Notes: a model not told the origin generated them from the letters alone. A stretch of 64,000 bases of DNA from Piscinibacter caeni (GCA_003265685.1 KZ836102.1:128829-192828), one strand, 5' to 3'; positions 16,818 to 25,196 are shown, numbered from the stretch's first letter. A program made the numbers and translations.

Positions 16818-17371
16818 GCCGAGGCTAGGTGCGAGGCGGCGGCGCCGGCGGCGCGCGCGACGCTCAGCCAGCTGCCATAGGGGTCGATCCGGTCGATGTC
16901 CCGGTAGCACACCGACAGCGGTGGGTTGCGCAGTGCGACCAGAGGCGAACCGGGATCTCGAACGACCAGGCCGAACTCCGGGTGCGCCTCGGCAACCACC
17001 CAGTGCCAGTCGCGCTGCCGGCCGTCGCGCTTGCCGACCTTGATCACTCCCAGCCCGGTGAATGCCTCCCAGCCGGCCCAGCGCTTCAGGCGGCAGGACA
17101 TGCCGTGCGCACGCAGCGCGCGGCCGAGGTCGGTGAAGTTCGAGGACAGGGGCTTCGGCTTGCCGTCCAGGCCCAGGGCGCGGAAGGTCTGAAGCGCGTC
17201 CTCGTAGGCCGTGCCGGCAGCCATTGCCAGGCAGGCCACGCCGCAGTCGTGCGAGCTGCGCTGGCGCACCAGACGCGTGAGGCACGTGGCCTCCCAGTCG
17301 CCGCGGCTCCAGTCCGGGTCGGACAGCGAGTCGCCGGCCGGCGGTGCGTGGTCGAGCAGTTCGTCCAACAT
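16814..17371 (-). CDS. C39-like cysteine peptidase domain protein
   Basis: 185 residues. QRSSHDCGVACLAMAAG (37-53) has the Q...DCGxxxL block of papain-like C39 peptidases (Gln37, Cys43). DWHWVVAEAH (121-130) supplies His123 and VVRDPGS the following Asp139, giving the full Gln-Cys-His-Asp order. No ABC transporter is fused or adjacent. It may process a phage or host protein; the target is unknown. Confidence 0.72.
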   Translation of the reverse strand: MLDELLDHAPPAGDSLSDPDWSRGDWEATCLTRLVRQRSSHDCGVACLAMAAGTAYEDALQTFRALGLDGKPKPLSSNFTDLGRALRAHGMSCRLKRWAGWEAFTGLGVIKVGKRDGRQRDWHWVVAEAHPEFGLVVRDPGSPLVALRNPPLSVCYRDIDRIDPYGSWLSVARAAGAAASHLASA

Positions 17372-17375
17372 GGCC

Positions 17376-17669
17376 TCAGGCCGCAGACTGGGCGCAGGCC
17401 CAGGCCGTGGTGATCAGGCTCTCGGCCGCGATGCGCTTCGCGCGCTCGCCGGGAACGGCGTGCAGGGTCTGGTAGTCGCCGGGCCAGAGAAGCTGGCGCT
17501 TGGGGAACGGCCAGTTCGGGCGCGACACCGTCGCGTCAACAAGCAGCGTCTCGGCCTGGACCACGAACCCGTGGAACAGGTAGCGGTGGCCGTCGAGTCG
17601 GCCGCCCTCGATCAGACCGAAGGCCGGCATCCAGCGACCGCCCTTCTGCTTCGCCGGGGTCGTGCTCAT
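17376..17669 (-). CDS. Hypothetical protein, 97 aa
   Basis: No family recognised. Central region DGHRYLFHGFVVQAETLLVD and a Trp/Pro-rich PNWPFPKRQLLWPGDYQTL. The start overlaps the stop of the helicase gene (ATGA), so it is co-translated with it. Confidence 0.65.
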   Translation of the reverse strand: MSTTPAKQKGGRWMPAFGLIEGGRLDGHRYLFHGFVVQAETLLVDATVSRPNWPFPKRQLLWPGDYQTLHAVPGERAKRIAAESLITTAWACAQSAA

Positions 17670-19423
17670 GCAAGGGCCTCCTCTTCAGCCTCGGTGCGCA
17701 CGGGAGCGCCCTGCCCCAGCTTGGCCAGGTAGGACTCGGCCATGCGCTTGACGCCGCCGGCGTCGATCTCCAGCTCCTCGATCAGCTCGGCATCGGGGTC
17801 TCGCACTCCCTCCAGCTGCGTCTTCTTGAGTCCGACGATGTCGGCGATGACCGGGTCCGAGCCGTCCTCGGCCAGCAGGAAGTAGGCCATCGAGGGCTCG
17901 TCCTGCTCATCGCGGTGGAAGCGCCCGATGCATTGCACATGGACGCCCGGGCTCCAGTCCAGCTCGGCAAAGATGCCGACCTTGCACACGTGCTGAAGGC
18001 CATCCGTGCCGGCGCCAGCGCGCAGCGACATCAGCATCACGCGCGCATCGCCGTTGATGAACGCGTTCTTGGCCTCCTCCTTCTGCCTCGGTGACTCGCT
18101 GCCCGTGTACATGACGGGCTTGAACTCGGCCAGCGCCTCCATCAGCAGCGCATAGACCTCGCGGTGCCAGGCGAAGACGATGACCTTCTCCTCGCTGGCC
18201 AGCACCATGCGCACGAACTCGGCGACGTAGGGCGCCTTGGCCACCCCGGTCGCCTGCCGCAGCAGGCCATTGAACTCCTCCGAGGCCATGAACTTCTGGC
18301 CCCGGTACTGCTGCCGGTCGGCGAGGATCACGCGCGCCAGCTCGGCCGCCGTGGTCTTGATCTTGTCCAGCGCGGCGCGATCGGACTGGATCGTGTGCGG
18401 GATGGCCTGGCACGGCGGCAGCTCCCGGCCGACGTCCTTGCGCGTGCGGCGCAGCATGATCCCCTCGCGCTTGAGGTACAGGCCAAAGGCCTTCGTGTCC
18501 TTGATGCGGTCGTCGACGCACCACTCGCGCACGAACTCCTCGCGCGTGCCGAGGGCCCCCGGCAGCAGGACGTCGATGACGTTGAAGAACTCGGAGCCGT
18601 AGTTGTAGATCGGCGTGGCGCTCAGGCCAATGCGCAGACGAGCCTTGCTCGCGATCAGCTTGGCGGCGGCGTACTTCATCGAGTCCGCCACACGGAGCTC
18701 CTGCACTTCGTCGTAGACGACGAAGCGGATGAACCCGGCGAGGGTCTCGGCCCAGCCGGCGAGCTTGTGGTAGTTGCAGACGATGACGTCCGGCAGCCGC
18801 GGCAGCTCCTCGTCGAACAGCGCGGTCTGCGCCGGCGCGCCGCGGCGCCGCTTCGGGCGCTCCAGCAGATCGTAGGGGCGGCCGCTCTTGAGGATGTGCA
18901 CCTTCAGGTTCGGCGCGAACTTCTGCAGCTCATTGACCCACTGGGGCGGCAGGTGGCTCAAGGTCACCACCAGCGCCGGCAGGTACTCGGGCATCACCAT
19001 CGGGCAGATGGCGGTGGCCGTCTTGCCAAGGCCCACGTCGTCGGCCAGCAGCAGGCCGGACTTGATGCGCGCCAGTGACGCGGCCGCGGCCTGGTAGTCG
19101 CGCGGCGGCAGCGCGAGCTCGAACGGGTCCGGCGCGCGCACGCGGCTCAACAGCTGGTGGACCAGGCTCTCCGCTTCGACGTGGTCCGCTGAGAGGCCCT
19201 TCAGCAGCTTCATCGGCGAGACCGACATCGGGTAGCGGTCGATGAACCACAGCAGGTCGCGGCTGTTCTCGGCGCTGTCCGACAGCCAGACCACCTCGCT
19301 CGCTCGCTGGTCCACCTGCGGGAACAGCCGGCGCAGCTTCGTGCGCACGTGCGGCTCGCACTCGATGCGCCAGCGCCCACCTTCGTGGGTGATGGTGCCG
19401 AAGGTGTTGGCGGGCCCGCTCAC
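17666..19423 (-). CDS. SNF2-family DNA helicase/translocase
   Basis: 585 residues. Superfamily 2 motifs are in order: Q-like PPRDYQ (106-111), motif I LADDVGLGKT (126-135), motif II YDEVQ (237-241), motif III LSATPIYN (267-274) and, in the second RecA domain, SLRAGAGTDGLQ and QCIGRFHR (motif VI). The small size and the DEVQ/QxxGRxHR forms resemble SMARCAL1-like annealing helicases and phage SNF2 translocases. It would move on double-stranded DNA, for example at forks or during recombination. It sits between a PD-(D/E)XK nuclease and a DNA ligase in one operon, supporting a repair or recombination role. Confidence 0.9.
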   Translation of the reverse strand: MSGPANTFGTITHEGGRWRIECEPHVRTKLRRLFPQVDQRASEVVWLSDSAENSRDLLWFIDRYPMSVSPMKLLKGLSADHVEAESLVHQLLSRVRAPDPFELALPPRDYQAAAASLARIKSGLLLADDVGLGKTATAICPMVMPEYLPALVVTLSHLPPQWVNELQKFAPNLKVHILKSGRPYDLLERPKRRRGAPAQTALFDEELPRLPDVIVCNYHKLAGWAETLAGFIRFVVYDEVQELRVADSMKYAAAKLIASKARLRIGLSATPIYNYGSEFFNVIDVLLPGALGTREEFVREWCVDDRIKDTKAFGLYLKREGIMLRRTRKDVGRELPPCQAIPHTIQSDRAALDKIKTTAAELARVILADRQQYRGQKFMASEEFNGLLRQATGVAKAPYVAEFVRMVLASEEKVIVFAWHREVYALLMEALAEFKPVMYTGSESPRQKEEAKNAFINGDARVMLMSLRAGAGTDGLQHVCKVGIFAELDWSPGVHVQCIGRFHRDEQDEPSMAYFLLAEDGSDPVIADIVGLKKTQLEGVRDPDAELIEELEIDAGGVKRMAESYLAKLGQGAPVRTEAEEEALA

Positions 19424-19812
19424 AGGAGGCTGCCCAGAAGACGGAGGTGGAACAGCGGCTTGCCGGCGAGCGACTCCGGCACGCGCGACAGCCAGGCCGG
19501 CGTGCCCACCACGAGGATGCCGCGCACCCTCTCGTGCTCCGCGTAGCGCGCCACCTGGCGCAGCACGTCAGCCAGGGAGCCGCCGATCTTGATCTCGATG
19601 GCCAGCCCACCGGTCAAGAGGAAGTCCGGGCGATCGCGCTGACTCAGCGACTTCTCCCGCTGAAAGATCAGCCCGTTGGCCGAGAGCGCCTTGGCGATGC
19701 CCTGCTGCAGCGAGTCCTCGTCGCTGAACCGGTAGCGGTAGCGCGAGAGCGTGACCGCGACCTGCTCGAGCAGGGCCTCCGGCGGCGCCGCGTCGACGAT
19801 CAGGTCAGACAA
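19420..19812 (-). CDS. PD-(D/E)XK nuclease-like protein
   Basis: 130 residues. SQRDRPDFLL (57-66, Asp63) followed by GLAIEIKIGGS (69-79, Glu73-Ile-Lys75) is the D...ExK core of restriction-endonuclease-like enzymes, and a VLRQVARYAEH helix follows as in Hjc/DUF-type resolvases and VRR-NUC relatives. Start taken as a TTG overlapping the phosphatase stop (TTGTCTGA); a GTG at about 19828 is the alternative. Coupled to the SNF2 helicase by a four-base overlap. Confidence 0.7.
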   Translation of the reverse strand: MSDLIVDAAPPEALLEQVAVTLSRYRYRFSDEDSLQQGIAKALSANGLIFQREKSLSQRDRPDFLLTGGLAIEIKIGGSLADVLRQVARYAEHERVRGILVVGTPAWLSRVPESLAGKPLFHLRLLGSLL

Positions 19813-20653
19813 CGGAGCCTCCCTGGTCACGCGCGTACAGGCCGAAGGGCCGCCCCTCCTCGGCATCGGGGATCGCGATGATCCGGGAGACCTTGTCCTC
19901 GCCGATGCGCACCAGCGGCATGGAGGCCGCCTCGATGTTGGCCATCGTCAGGCCGTAGTGGTCCTTGCCCATCAGCGCGTTGAAGATCGCGCCGGTGTCG
20001 ACCGCGTAGACGTTGCCGTAGCGCTTCGGTCCGCCGCGGCGCGGCGTGTGGCCGACGAACAGCCGGCCGACGCCCAGAACGCCGCTGGTGTCGCCGTTGG
20101 CGATGCGCGTGCGCCCCTCCAGCGCCTCGTCGATCACCGACAGCGTGCCGCGCTGCAGGTGCACGAGGAAGGCAGACCAGCCCATGCCGGCGGGGACGTT
20201 GCCGTGCACGATGCCGACCGTGCCGCGGCGCGTGGCGATTTCGATGGCCACGGGCAGCCGGATGAGCGCCTGCAGGATGTCCGCGCGCAGCTCGGGCGGG
20301 GTCTCCAGCCACCACTGCAGGCCGAACCGGGGCGCGATGAAGTCCAGGGCGGCCTCGTTGGGCTCGCCGCCGACGTACAGGCTCACCAGGTTGTGGTCGT
20401 GGTTGCCGCGCACCGAGAAGACGTACGGCTGCGACAGGAAGCGCGCGACGCGCCAGGAGTCCGGGCCGCGGTCGATCAGGTCGCCCACGGCGAACAGGCG
20501 ATCCTTCTCCTTGTCGAAGCTGACCAGCCGCATCGCCTCGATCACCATGTCGTAGGCGCCGTGGATGTCGCCCACGATGAAGTCGCGTCCGAGCTCATTG
20601 AGCGGAACGCGAAGGACACGGGGCGCCGACGTGAAGCCGTCGAGTCGGGTCAT
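19805..20653 (-). CDS. Calcineurin-like serine/threonine protein phosphatase
   Basis: 282 residues. Metallophosphoesterase motifs: FIVGDIHGAYD (25-35), FAVGDLIDRG (54-63), VRGNHDHNL (81-89), then IVHGN and VGHTPRRGG with the later metal-binding histidines and YAVDTG. The closest well-known relatives are the phage lambda protein phosphatase and ApaH/PrpA group. It would dephosphorylate phosphoproteins or nucleotide second messengers such as Ap4A in the cytoplasm. ATG overlaps the ligase stop. Confidence 0.9.
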   Translation of the reverse strand: MTRLDGFTSAPRVLRVPLNELGRDFIVGDIHGAYDMVIEAMRLVSFDKEKDRLFAVGDLIDRGPDSWRVARFLSQPYVFSVRGNHDHNLVSLYVGGEPNEAALDFIAPRFGLQWWLETPPELRADILQALIRLPVAIEIATRRGTVGIVHGNVPAGMGWSAFLVHLQRGTLSVIDEALEGRTRIANGDTSGVLGVGRLFVGHTPRRGGPKRYGNVYAVDTGAIFNALMGKDHYGLTMANIEAASMPLVRIGEDKVSRIIAIPDAEEGRPFGLYARDQGGSVV

Positions 20654-22017
20654 ACCTTGACCGCCTCGTCGAACTGCTCGCGGATGCGGTCGAACGTGTC
20701 GGCCGCCTTCTTGTCCAGACGGCGCTCCTGGAAGATCGGCAGGAAGAGCGAGAAGTAGCCGTCGGCGGACTCCGGCTCCATGATGTCGTTCGCCTTCACC
20801 GAGATGATGGCGTCGAGCCAGTCCTCGCGGTTGGCCCACACCTCGGCGCGCATCTTGTCGCCGCGGCCGCTCACGTCGACGCGCAGGCGGCCGCACTCGG
20901 ACACGCACTGGAACGAGCCCAGGGCGCCGACGTTCTTGCCGGAACCCTCGTTGAAGCCGACCACGCGCAGCTCGACAACGACCTCGAGCTTCAGCTTGCA
21001 CTGCTCCTTCGAGTCCCCGTCGCGCCAGATGGCGTCCGGACGCTTCAGGATCGTGCCTTCCAGGCCGGCGGCCAGCTGCTCGCGGTAGTGCGCATACGCC
21101 TGCTCGAGCGAGTGCACGATGCGCGTGGGGATCAGCGAGACCTGGGAGTCCGGCTGGGCCGACGACTCGATCTGGCTCTTCAGGCGCGCGAATCGATCCT
21201 CGTAGGCGACGGCATACCGGCCCTTGGGCTGCACGACCGACAGCGGGATCATGTCCCAGGCCTGGTAGATGATGCGGTGGTCCGCGGGCAGCTCGCCGCC
21301 CTTGAGGATGCTGGTCAGCAGGCCGTTGCCGTCCTCGCGCGGCAGGGTCTCCCAGAGAGCACCCTGCGGACGCTGCACCAGCAGCTCACCGTGGTACTGG
21401 AAGCCGGGCGCCAGCGCCGCGGCGAGGTGGTCGGCCAGCGCGCCGAAGGACTCCAGCGGATACTCCGAGCCCTGCCGGCTGGTGACGAAGATCTGCCCGT
21501 CCTGCTCGACGCTGACGTTGGCGAACGTGCCGTCCGCCTTGATCTGGCTGTAGACGCCGCGCGCCCAGGGCCACTCGGCCAGCTTGACATCCTTGGGCAG
21601 CGAGCACCGCATGTACGGGAACTCGGGGATCAGGCCCGCGAACACCTTGTTGACGGTGGTGTCGCTGATGCCAGCGCGCAGGTCCTTGCGCAGGATGCGG
21701 CCCAGCAGGGCGGCAGACCCGGCATCGAGCGCGCCCAGCGCGCGCCGGATCTCGTCGCGCGCGGCGTGGCCGGTCAGCTCTCGCGTGCGCAGGCGCTCGA
21801 TCAGCGCCCAGTGCCAGTCGCCGAACGGCTCGGAGCCGGATCCGCCGCGTGGCGGCAGCGACTTGACCCCGTAGGTCTTCAGCGGGTTCAGCGCGAGCTC
21901 CAGGACGCGCTGGAGCGTGGCGTCGCCGGCGTGCGCCTTCAGCAGCGCCAGCTTGCCGGTCGACTTTTTCTCCGCAGCAATCTGCTCGAGGAGGTTGAAG
22001 ATCTCGGGGGAATGCAT
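20650..22017 (-). CDS. ATP-dependent DNA ligase
   Basis: 455 residues, close to T4 gp30 in size. Nucleotidyltransferase motif I is QIKADGTF (158-165) with Lys160 as the AMP-accepting residue; motif Ia TSRQGSEYP, motif III FQYHGELLV (206-214), motif IV LEGTILKRP and motif V CKLKLEV follow in order. An N-terminal helical DNA-binding domain and a C-terminal OB domain complete the enzyme. It seals nicks in replicated or recombined phage DNA. First gene of a seven-gene operon; the ATG is six bases from a class 1-like -10, so leaderless. Confidence 0.93.
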   Translation of the reverse strand: MHSPEIFNLLEQIAAEKKSTGKLALLKAHAGDATLQRVLELALNPLKTYGVKSLPPRGGSGSEPFGDWHWALIERLRTRELTGHAARDEIRRALGALDAGSAALLGRILRKDLRAGISDTTVNKVFAGLIPEFPYMRCSLPKDVKLAEWPWARGVYSQIKADGTFANVSVEQDGQIFVTSRQGSEYPLESFGALADHLAAALAPGFQYHGELLVQRPQGALWETLPREDGNGLLTSILKGGELPADHRIIYQAWDMIPLSVVQPKGRYAVAYEDRFARLKSQIESSAQPDSQVSLIPTRIVHSLEQAYAHYREQLAAGLEGTILKRPDAIWRDGDSKEQCKLKLEVVVELRVVGFNEGSGKNVGALGSFQCVSECGRLRVDVSGRGDKMRAEVWANREDWLDAIISVKANDIMEPESADGYFSLFLPIFQERRLDKKAADTFDRIREQFDEAVKV

Positions 22018-22023
22018 CCCCAG

Positions 22024-22052
22024 AGTGTAACAGGTAGCGGTAATCCTGTCAG
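22024..22052 (-). promoter_or_regulatory. Diverged class 1 promoter for the ligase operon
   Basis: Minus strand CTGACA, 17-bp spacer GGATTACCGCTACCTGT, TACACT, six bases to the ATG. The operator is only weakly conserved. Confidence 0.6.
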
Positions 22053-22084
22053 TATCGAAACGCCCACATGATGCACAAAAGAGG

Positions 22085-22119
22085 AGCCCCCGTCCAGCGC
22101 AATGGCTGATACGGGGGCG
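22085..22119 (-). terminator. Hairpin terminator after 22130-22312
   Basis: Minus strand GCCCCCGT / ACGGGGGC stem with a 17-base loop, then TCCTCTTTTGTG. Confidence 0.7.
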
Positions 22120-22129
22120 TGAGGCCTGC

Positions 22130-22312
22130 TCACGAGGCCGGCCGCACTGGTTCCGCAGGAACAAGTGCCGCGCCGGGCCGGGCGGGCGGAGGCAGGGGTT
22201 CTGCGCCGACGCCCTTGAGGAGACCCAAGGAGGCGATGAGTGCGCGCGGCGTGCCGCCGGGCGCGTTGTGCAGGTTCACGGGTGGGAAGGAAAGCGCGGG
22301 CCAATCGATCAT
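22130..22312 (-). CDS. Hypothetical small protein, 60 aa
   Basis: Pro/Ala-rich; no family and no good ribosome binding site. It is supported mainly by position: class 2 motif 23 bases upstream and a terminator just downstream, the same layout as neighbouring modules. The start could be different. Confidence 0.45.
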   Translation of the reverse strand: MIDWPALSFPPVNLHNAPGGTPRALIASLGLLKGVGAEPLPPPARPGAALVPAEPVRPAS

Positions 22313-22334
22313 GGCGGTGCACCAGGTTGTTTAG

Positions 22335-22353
22335 ACCCCTGGTGATGCGAACC
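22335..22353 (-). promoter_or_regulatory. Class 2 motif upstream of 22130-22312
   Basis: Minus strand GGTTCGCATCACCAGGGGT. Confidence 0.6.
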
Positions 22354-22370
22354 AAGCAATGCGAAGGCGG

Positions 22371-22410
22371 GCAAAGAAGAAGCCCGACACGACATGGTCG
22401 CATCGGGCTT
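22371..22410 (-). terminator. Rho-independent terminator after 22417-22641
   Basis: Minus strand AGCCCGATGCGACC / GGTC-containing stem ending GTCGGGCT, followed by TCTTCTTTGC. Confidence 0.82.
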
Positions 22411-22416
22411 GTGGGG

Positions 22417-22641
22417 TTACGGCTGGTCGCGCTGCGTCCAGGTACCGTCGGCCAGGGCCTGCTCGGCCGCCTCGCGCTTTCGCCAGTATTCGGCCGACTC
22501 GCGGCTGTACGGCATGTCCTCGTGGGTCGTGCCGATGTAGAAGCCGGCCGCCGACTCGAGCACCTGGAGGTTCAGACGCAAGCCGCCGTACACCAGGGCC
22601 ATCTGGCCGCAGCGCGGCGCCGTGGCGACTGCCGTGCTCAT
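22417..22641 (-). CDS. Hypothetical protein, 74 aa
   Basis: No family recognised. Central LRLNLQVLESAAGFYIGTTH and an acidic, Trp-containing C-terminus. Starts inside the stop of the 114-residue gene (ATGA overlap) and ends at a terminator. Confidence 0.65.
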   Translation of the reverse strand: MSTAVATAPRCGQMALVYGGLRLNLQVLESAAGFYIGTTHEDMPYSRESAEYWRKREAAEQALADGTWTQRDQP

Positions 22642-22982
22642 GCCTGCTCCTTCGACGGCGCCACCAGGCTGGCCAGCGCGTCCTTGGGGGACTCCGGGCC
22701 GAGCTGCAGATCCGCATCGGGGAACATGATCACGCGCGACGACAAGTTCGGCATCTCCTTCATCTGCCCGGTGCTCAGGCTGACCAGGAAGAGGCGACGC
22801 TCGTCATCGTACAGGCCGTGCGACATGCCGATGCGCGCGGAACGCTTCTTCTCGTCAGCAATGACACAGACGAGGTAGGGTTCTTGGTCCAGCTGCATCT
22901 TCGAGTCGACCAGCATGACGACCATGCCAGGCTTGGCGTGGCACAGCTTGGTGTAGCTCTGTGAGGGCATCGAGAACTTCAT
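22638..22982 (-). CDS. Hypothetical protein, 114 aa
   Basis: No family recognised. Beta-rich centre (GMVVMLVDSKMQLDQEPYL) and a Met/Leu-rich RLFLVSLSTGQMKEMP segment. Preceded by AAGGAAACCC as ribosome binding site and by a class 2 motif; its leader shares a block with the leader of 15893-16348. Confidence 0.7.
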   Translation of the reverse strand: MKFSMPSQSYTKLCHAKPGMVVMLVDSKMQLDQEPYLVCVIADEKKRSARIGMSHGLYDDERRLFLVSLSTGQMKEMPNLSSRVIMFPDADLQLGPESPKDALASLVAPSKEQA

Positions 22983-23022
22983 GGGTGGGTTTCCTTGGTT
23001 GAGGCAGGGGCGGGATGCTCCT

Positions 23023-23043
23023 GATGCCGGCGAGATGACGAAC
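23023..23043 (-). promoter_or_regulatory. Class 2 motif upstream of 22638-22982
   Basis: Minus strand GTTCGTCATCTCGCCGGC, about 41 bases before the ATG and 20 bases after the previous terminator. Confidence 0.6.
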
Positions 23044-23062
23044 GCCGGCGCATACCGGCCAG

Positions 23063-23102
23063 GCAAAGAAAAACCCCACGCAGCATGGCTGCGCGGGGCT
23101 TC
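23063..23102 (-). terminator. Rho-independent terminator after 23111-23533
   Basis: Minus strand GCCCCGCGCAGCCATG / CTGCGTGGGG stem followed by TTTTTCTTTGC. Confidence 0.85.
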
Positions 23103-23110
23103 GGAGGGGT

Positions 23111-23533
23111 TCAGGCCGCAAAGAGGCCGGTGAACTTGCGGACGAATCCGCCTTTGGACTGGCTGGCAGCCGAGGTGCCCGGGCGGGCGTTGCGAGCGAG
23201 GATGCGCAGTTCCTGGATCAGGTTGCTGCGAGCGCTGGCGTCCAGGTCGGACAGCCACTTGGAGCGCGCCTGCTCGTTGCCGAAGCGGTCGCGGTAGATG
23301 AGTCGGGGGGATTCACGGGGGCCGAAGGCATCCATGTAGACCTCCAGGCTCAGCGAAGGCGTCGTCATCTTGACCGAGCCCATCGAGCTCGTCTTCGTGG
23401 CGTTCGAGTCGATCTCGATGCCGACCTGGGTCTGGCCCAGATCCTCCGCCATCGAGCGGAGCATGGCTTCAGCGGCGCGGTGGAACTGCGCCTTCGAGGC
23501 CGGGCGGGTCAGTGCGTTGGGGACTTGGAACAT
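23111..23533 (-). CDS. Hypothetical protein, 140 aa
   Basis: No family recognised. N-terminal MFQVPNALTRPASKAQF, a helical AAEAMLRSMAEDLG, a beta segment around VGIEIDS and a basic C-terminus (GGFVRKFTGLFAA). One-gene module with class 2 motif, ribosome binding site AAGGAGAT and terminator. Confidence 0.72.
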   Translation of the reverse strand: MFQVPNALTRPASKAQFHRAAEAMLRSMAEDLGQTQVGIEIDSNATKTSSMGSVKMTTPSLSLEVYMDAFGPRESPRLIYRDRFGNEQARSKWLSDLDASARSNLIQELRILARNARPGTSAASQSKGGFVRKFTGLFAA

Positions 23534-23574
23534 GGGGATCTCCTTGGGGTTGCAGAAAGGCCTCTGCGCGGCCT

Positions 23575-23595
23575 GGTACCCCGGGGATGCGCTAC
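23575..23595 (-). promoter_or_regulatory. Class 2 motif upstream of 23111-23533
   Basis: Minus strand GTAGCGCATCCCCGGGGTAC, 42 bases before the ATG. Confidence 0.58.
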
Positions 23596-23615
23596 TCCGA
23601 CGCGTACGTGATGGG

Positions 23616-23656
23616 CAAAGAAAAGCCCGCCGGTCCATGTGGAACGCGGCGGGCGT
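23616..23656 (-). terminator. Rho-independent terminator after 23675-24517
   Basis: Minus strand GCCCGCCGCG / GGCGGGC stem followed by TTTTCTTTGCC. Confidence 0.85.
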
Positions 23657-23674
23657 GGGGTTACGAGAGGTTGG

Positions 23675-24517
23675 TCAGGCGGCCTGTTGCAGCTCGTCCG
23701 AATCGGCCTTCTTGGCGCGGCGTTTCGGTGCCGGCTTCAGGATCTCGACTTGCGCGATCTTCCAGCTGCCGTCGTCGACCAGGTCGAACACCGTCTCCGC
23801 GAGGTTGCTGAAGCAGACGAAGTCCACTTCCTTCACCACCGCGGCGGTGTTCGGATCGACCAGCTGGACGCGGTAGACATCGCCGGCGCGGTCGTAGACG
23901 ATGTTCAGCTGGCCAGAGAACTTCTTCGAGGCCACCCGGAACTGCAGCGTTGGCGGCATGGCGATGATGTCCTCCTCGACCGGATCCTTGTACGCCACCG
24001 GGCCCGTGAGGGCGCCGGCGTCGATGAGGACCTGGCTGAGGCGGCGCACGCCGTCGGGCGACTTCATCTCCTCGACCTGGCGGATCATCTCCACCAGGTG
24101 CTCGCACCGCAGCGAAGCCTTGTCGATCGGCAGCTCCGAGCTCGTGCGGCCGATGTGGAAGGCCTGCGACACGATGCCGTCGCGGACCGTCGTGTCCGGT
24201 TCGTCCAGCCGGCGGCCGTCGAACTGGCGGCGCGCGTAGGGCGTGATCTTGACCGTCGAGCCGACCTCGGGAACGCTGGCCAGCAGGTGGCGCGCGCTCA
24301 CGAAGAACTCGGTCCGGGCCGTCTTGACCAGGCACCAGTCTTCGGTCAGTTCGACCACCTTGCCTTCCTGGGGCGACAAGTCCACCTGGATGCCCAGCGT
24401 CGCGTTCTCGCTCGCCTGCTCCGTGTAGATCTTGAAGCGGTAGCTCGTCGCGTTCGAGGGCACGTGGGCGGACACCACGGTCTTCAGCCAGGACTTGGCG
24501 TCTTCTTTCGTCAGCAT
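23675..24517 (-). CDS. Hypothetical protein, 280 aa
   Basis: No assigned family. The first 150 residues contain a beta-rich block (LGIQVDLSPQEGKVVELTED and VGSTVKITPYARRQFDGRRL) that recalls small barrel domains of plasmid KfrB-type proteins, although that resemblance is from memory and unverified. The C-terminus is Lys/Arg-rich (PKRRAKKAD), which would suit nucleic-acid contact. One-gene module with class 2 motif, AAGGAGAT ribosome binding site and terminator. Confidence 0.72.
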   Translation of the reverse strand: MLTKEDAKSWLKTVVSAHVPSNATSYRFKIYTEQASENATLGIQVDLSPQEGKVVELTEDWCLVKTARTEFFVSARHLLASVPEVGSTVKITPYARRQFDGRRLDEPDTTVRDGIVSQAFHIGRTSSELPIDKASLRCEHLVEMIRQVEEMKSPDGVRRLSQVLIDAGALTGPVAYKDPVEEDIIAMPPTLQFRVASKKFSGQLNIVYDRAGDVYRVQLVDPNTAAVVKEVDFVCFSNLAETVFDLVDDGSWKIAQVEILKPAPKRRAKKADSDELQQAA

Positions 24518-24566
24518 TTCAATCTCCTTGTGGGTTGGGGGATCCGGGCCGCATGCGGGCGAGTCC

Positions 24567-24587
24567 GGGCATGCCGAGATGCCCCAC
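24567..24587 (-). promoter_or_regulatory. Class 2 motif upstream of 23675-24517
   Basis: Minus strand GTGGGGCATCTCGGCATGCC, 50 bases before the ATG. Confidence 0.58.
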
Positions 24588-24603
24588 ACCGAGCAGGAAA
24601 TGA

Positions 24604-24640
24604 AGAAGCCCCGGCACGACATGGTCGTGCGCGGGGCTCT
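24604..24640 (-). terminator. Rho-independent terminator after 24659-25165
   Basis: Minus strand AGCCCCGCGCACGACC / GTCGTGCCGGGGCT stem followed by TCTTCATTTCC. Confidence 0.85.
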
Positions 24641-24658
24641 GTGGTTGCGGGAGGTCGG

Positions 24659-25165
24659 TCAGGCGGCCACGGGTTCCTTGGCGCCGATCGACGGTTGCGG
24701 GGTCGCGGAAAGCTCGTTGACGTGCGCGCGCATCTCGTCGGCGGTGGGCATCTGCTTGGCCTTGTCCATGGCCTTCAAGACCTGCCAGCCGATGAGCAGG
24801 CCGGGCACGACGAAGAAGAGCAGGCCGACCAGCGTCATGACGATGCCGAAAGCCAGCTGCGACTTGAAGCTGCTGGCGACCTGGGTCATTTCTTCGTTGA
24901 AGAACGCACGCTTCGAGCTGTAGTCGTAGGCGCCCCAGATCAGCGCCATCGGCTTGCCCTGCTTGTCGGTCGATTCGCTCACCGAGAGCGCGACCGTCGA
25001 GCCGACGGTGAGCGCGCGCTGCACGGTCTTGTGGACCACGACTTGGGGCAGCTCGACCAGGCCGTCGGCCGTCTGGATCTCCAGCGGGCCGTAGTTGTAC
25101 AGCTCGCCGTCGACAGTGCCTTCGCCGCTGAACACGATCTTGCCGGAAATGGTGGTGGGTTTCAT
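24659..25165 (-). CDS. Membrane protein, 168 aa, single or double span
   Basis: The first 100 residues are soluble and beta-rich (KIVFSGEGTVDGELYNYG); residues about 104-128 (FGIVMTLVGLLFFVVPGLLIG) form a membrane span, followed by a 40-residue charged tail. No family recognised. An in-frame ATG at about 25201 (MLLCNPQG...) is an alternative start if the promoter's start site allows it; the chosen ATG has AAGGAACC upstream. Confidence 0.7.
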   Translation of the reverse strand: MKPTTISGKIVFSGEGTVDGELYNYGPLEIQTADGLVELPQVVVHKTVQRALTVGSTVALSVSESTDKQGKPMALIWGAYDYSSKRAFFNEEMTQVASSFKSQLAFGIVMTLVGLLFFVVPGLLIGWQVLKAMDKAKQMPTADEMRAHVNELSATPQPSIGAKEPVAA

Positions 25166-25196
25166 GGTCTGTGAGGTTCCTTGAGGGTTACAAAGC

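Noticed and set aside
21939..22403. A 154-codon minus-strand frame across the ligase start
   Set aside because: It is out of frame with the ligase, spans a terminator and a promoter, and has no family signature.
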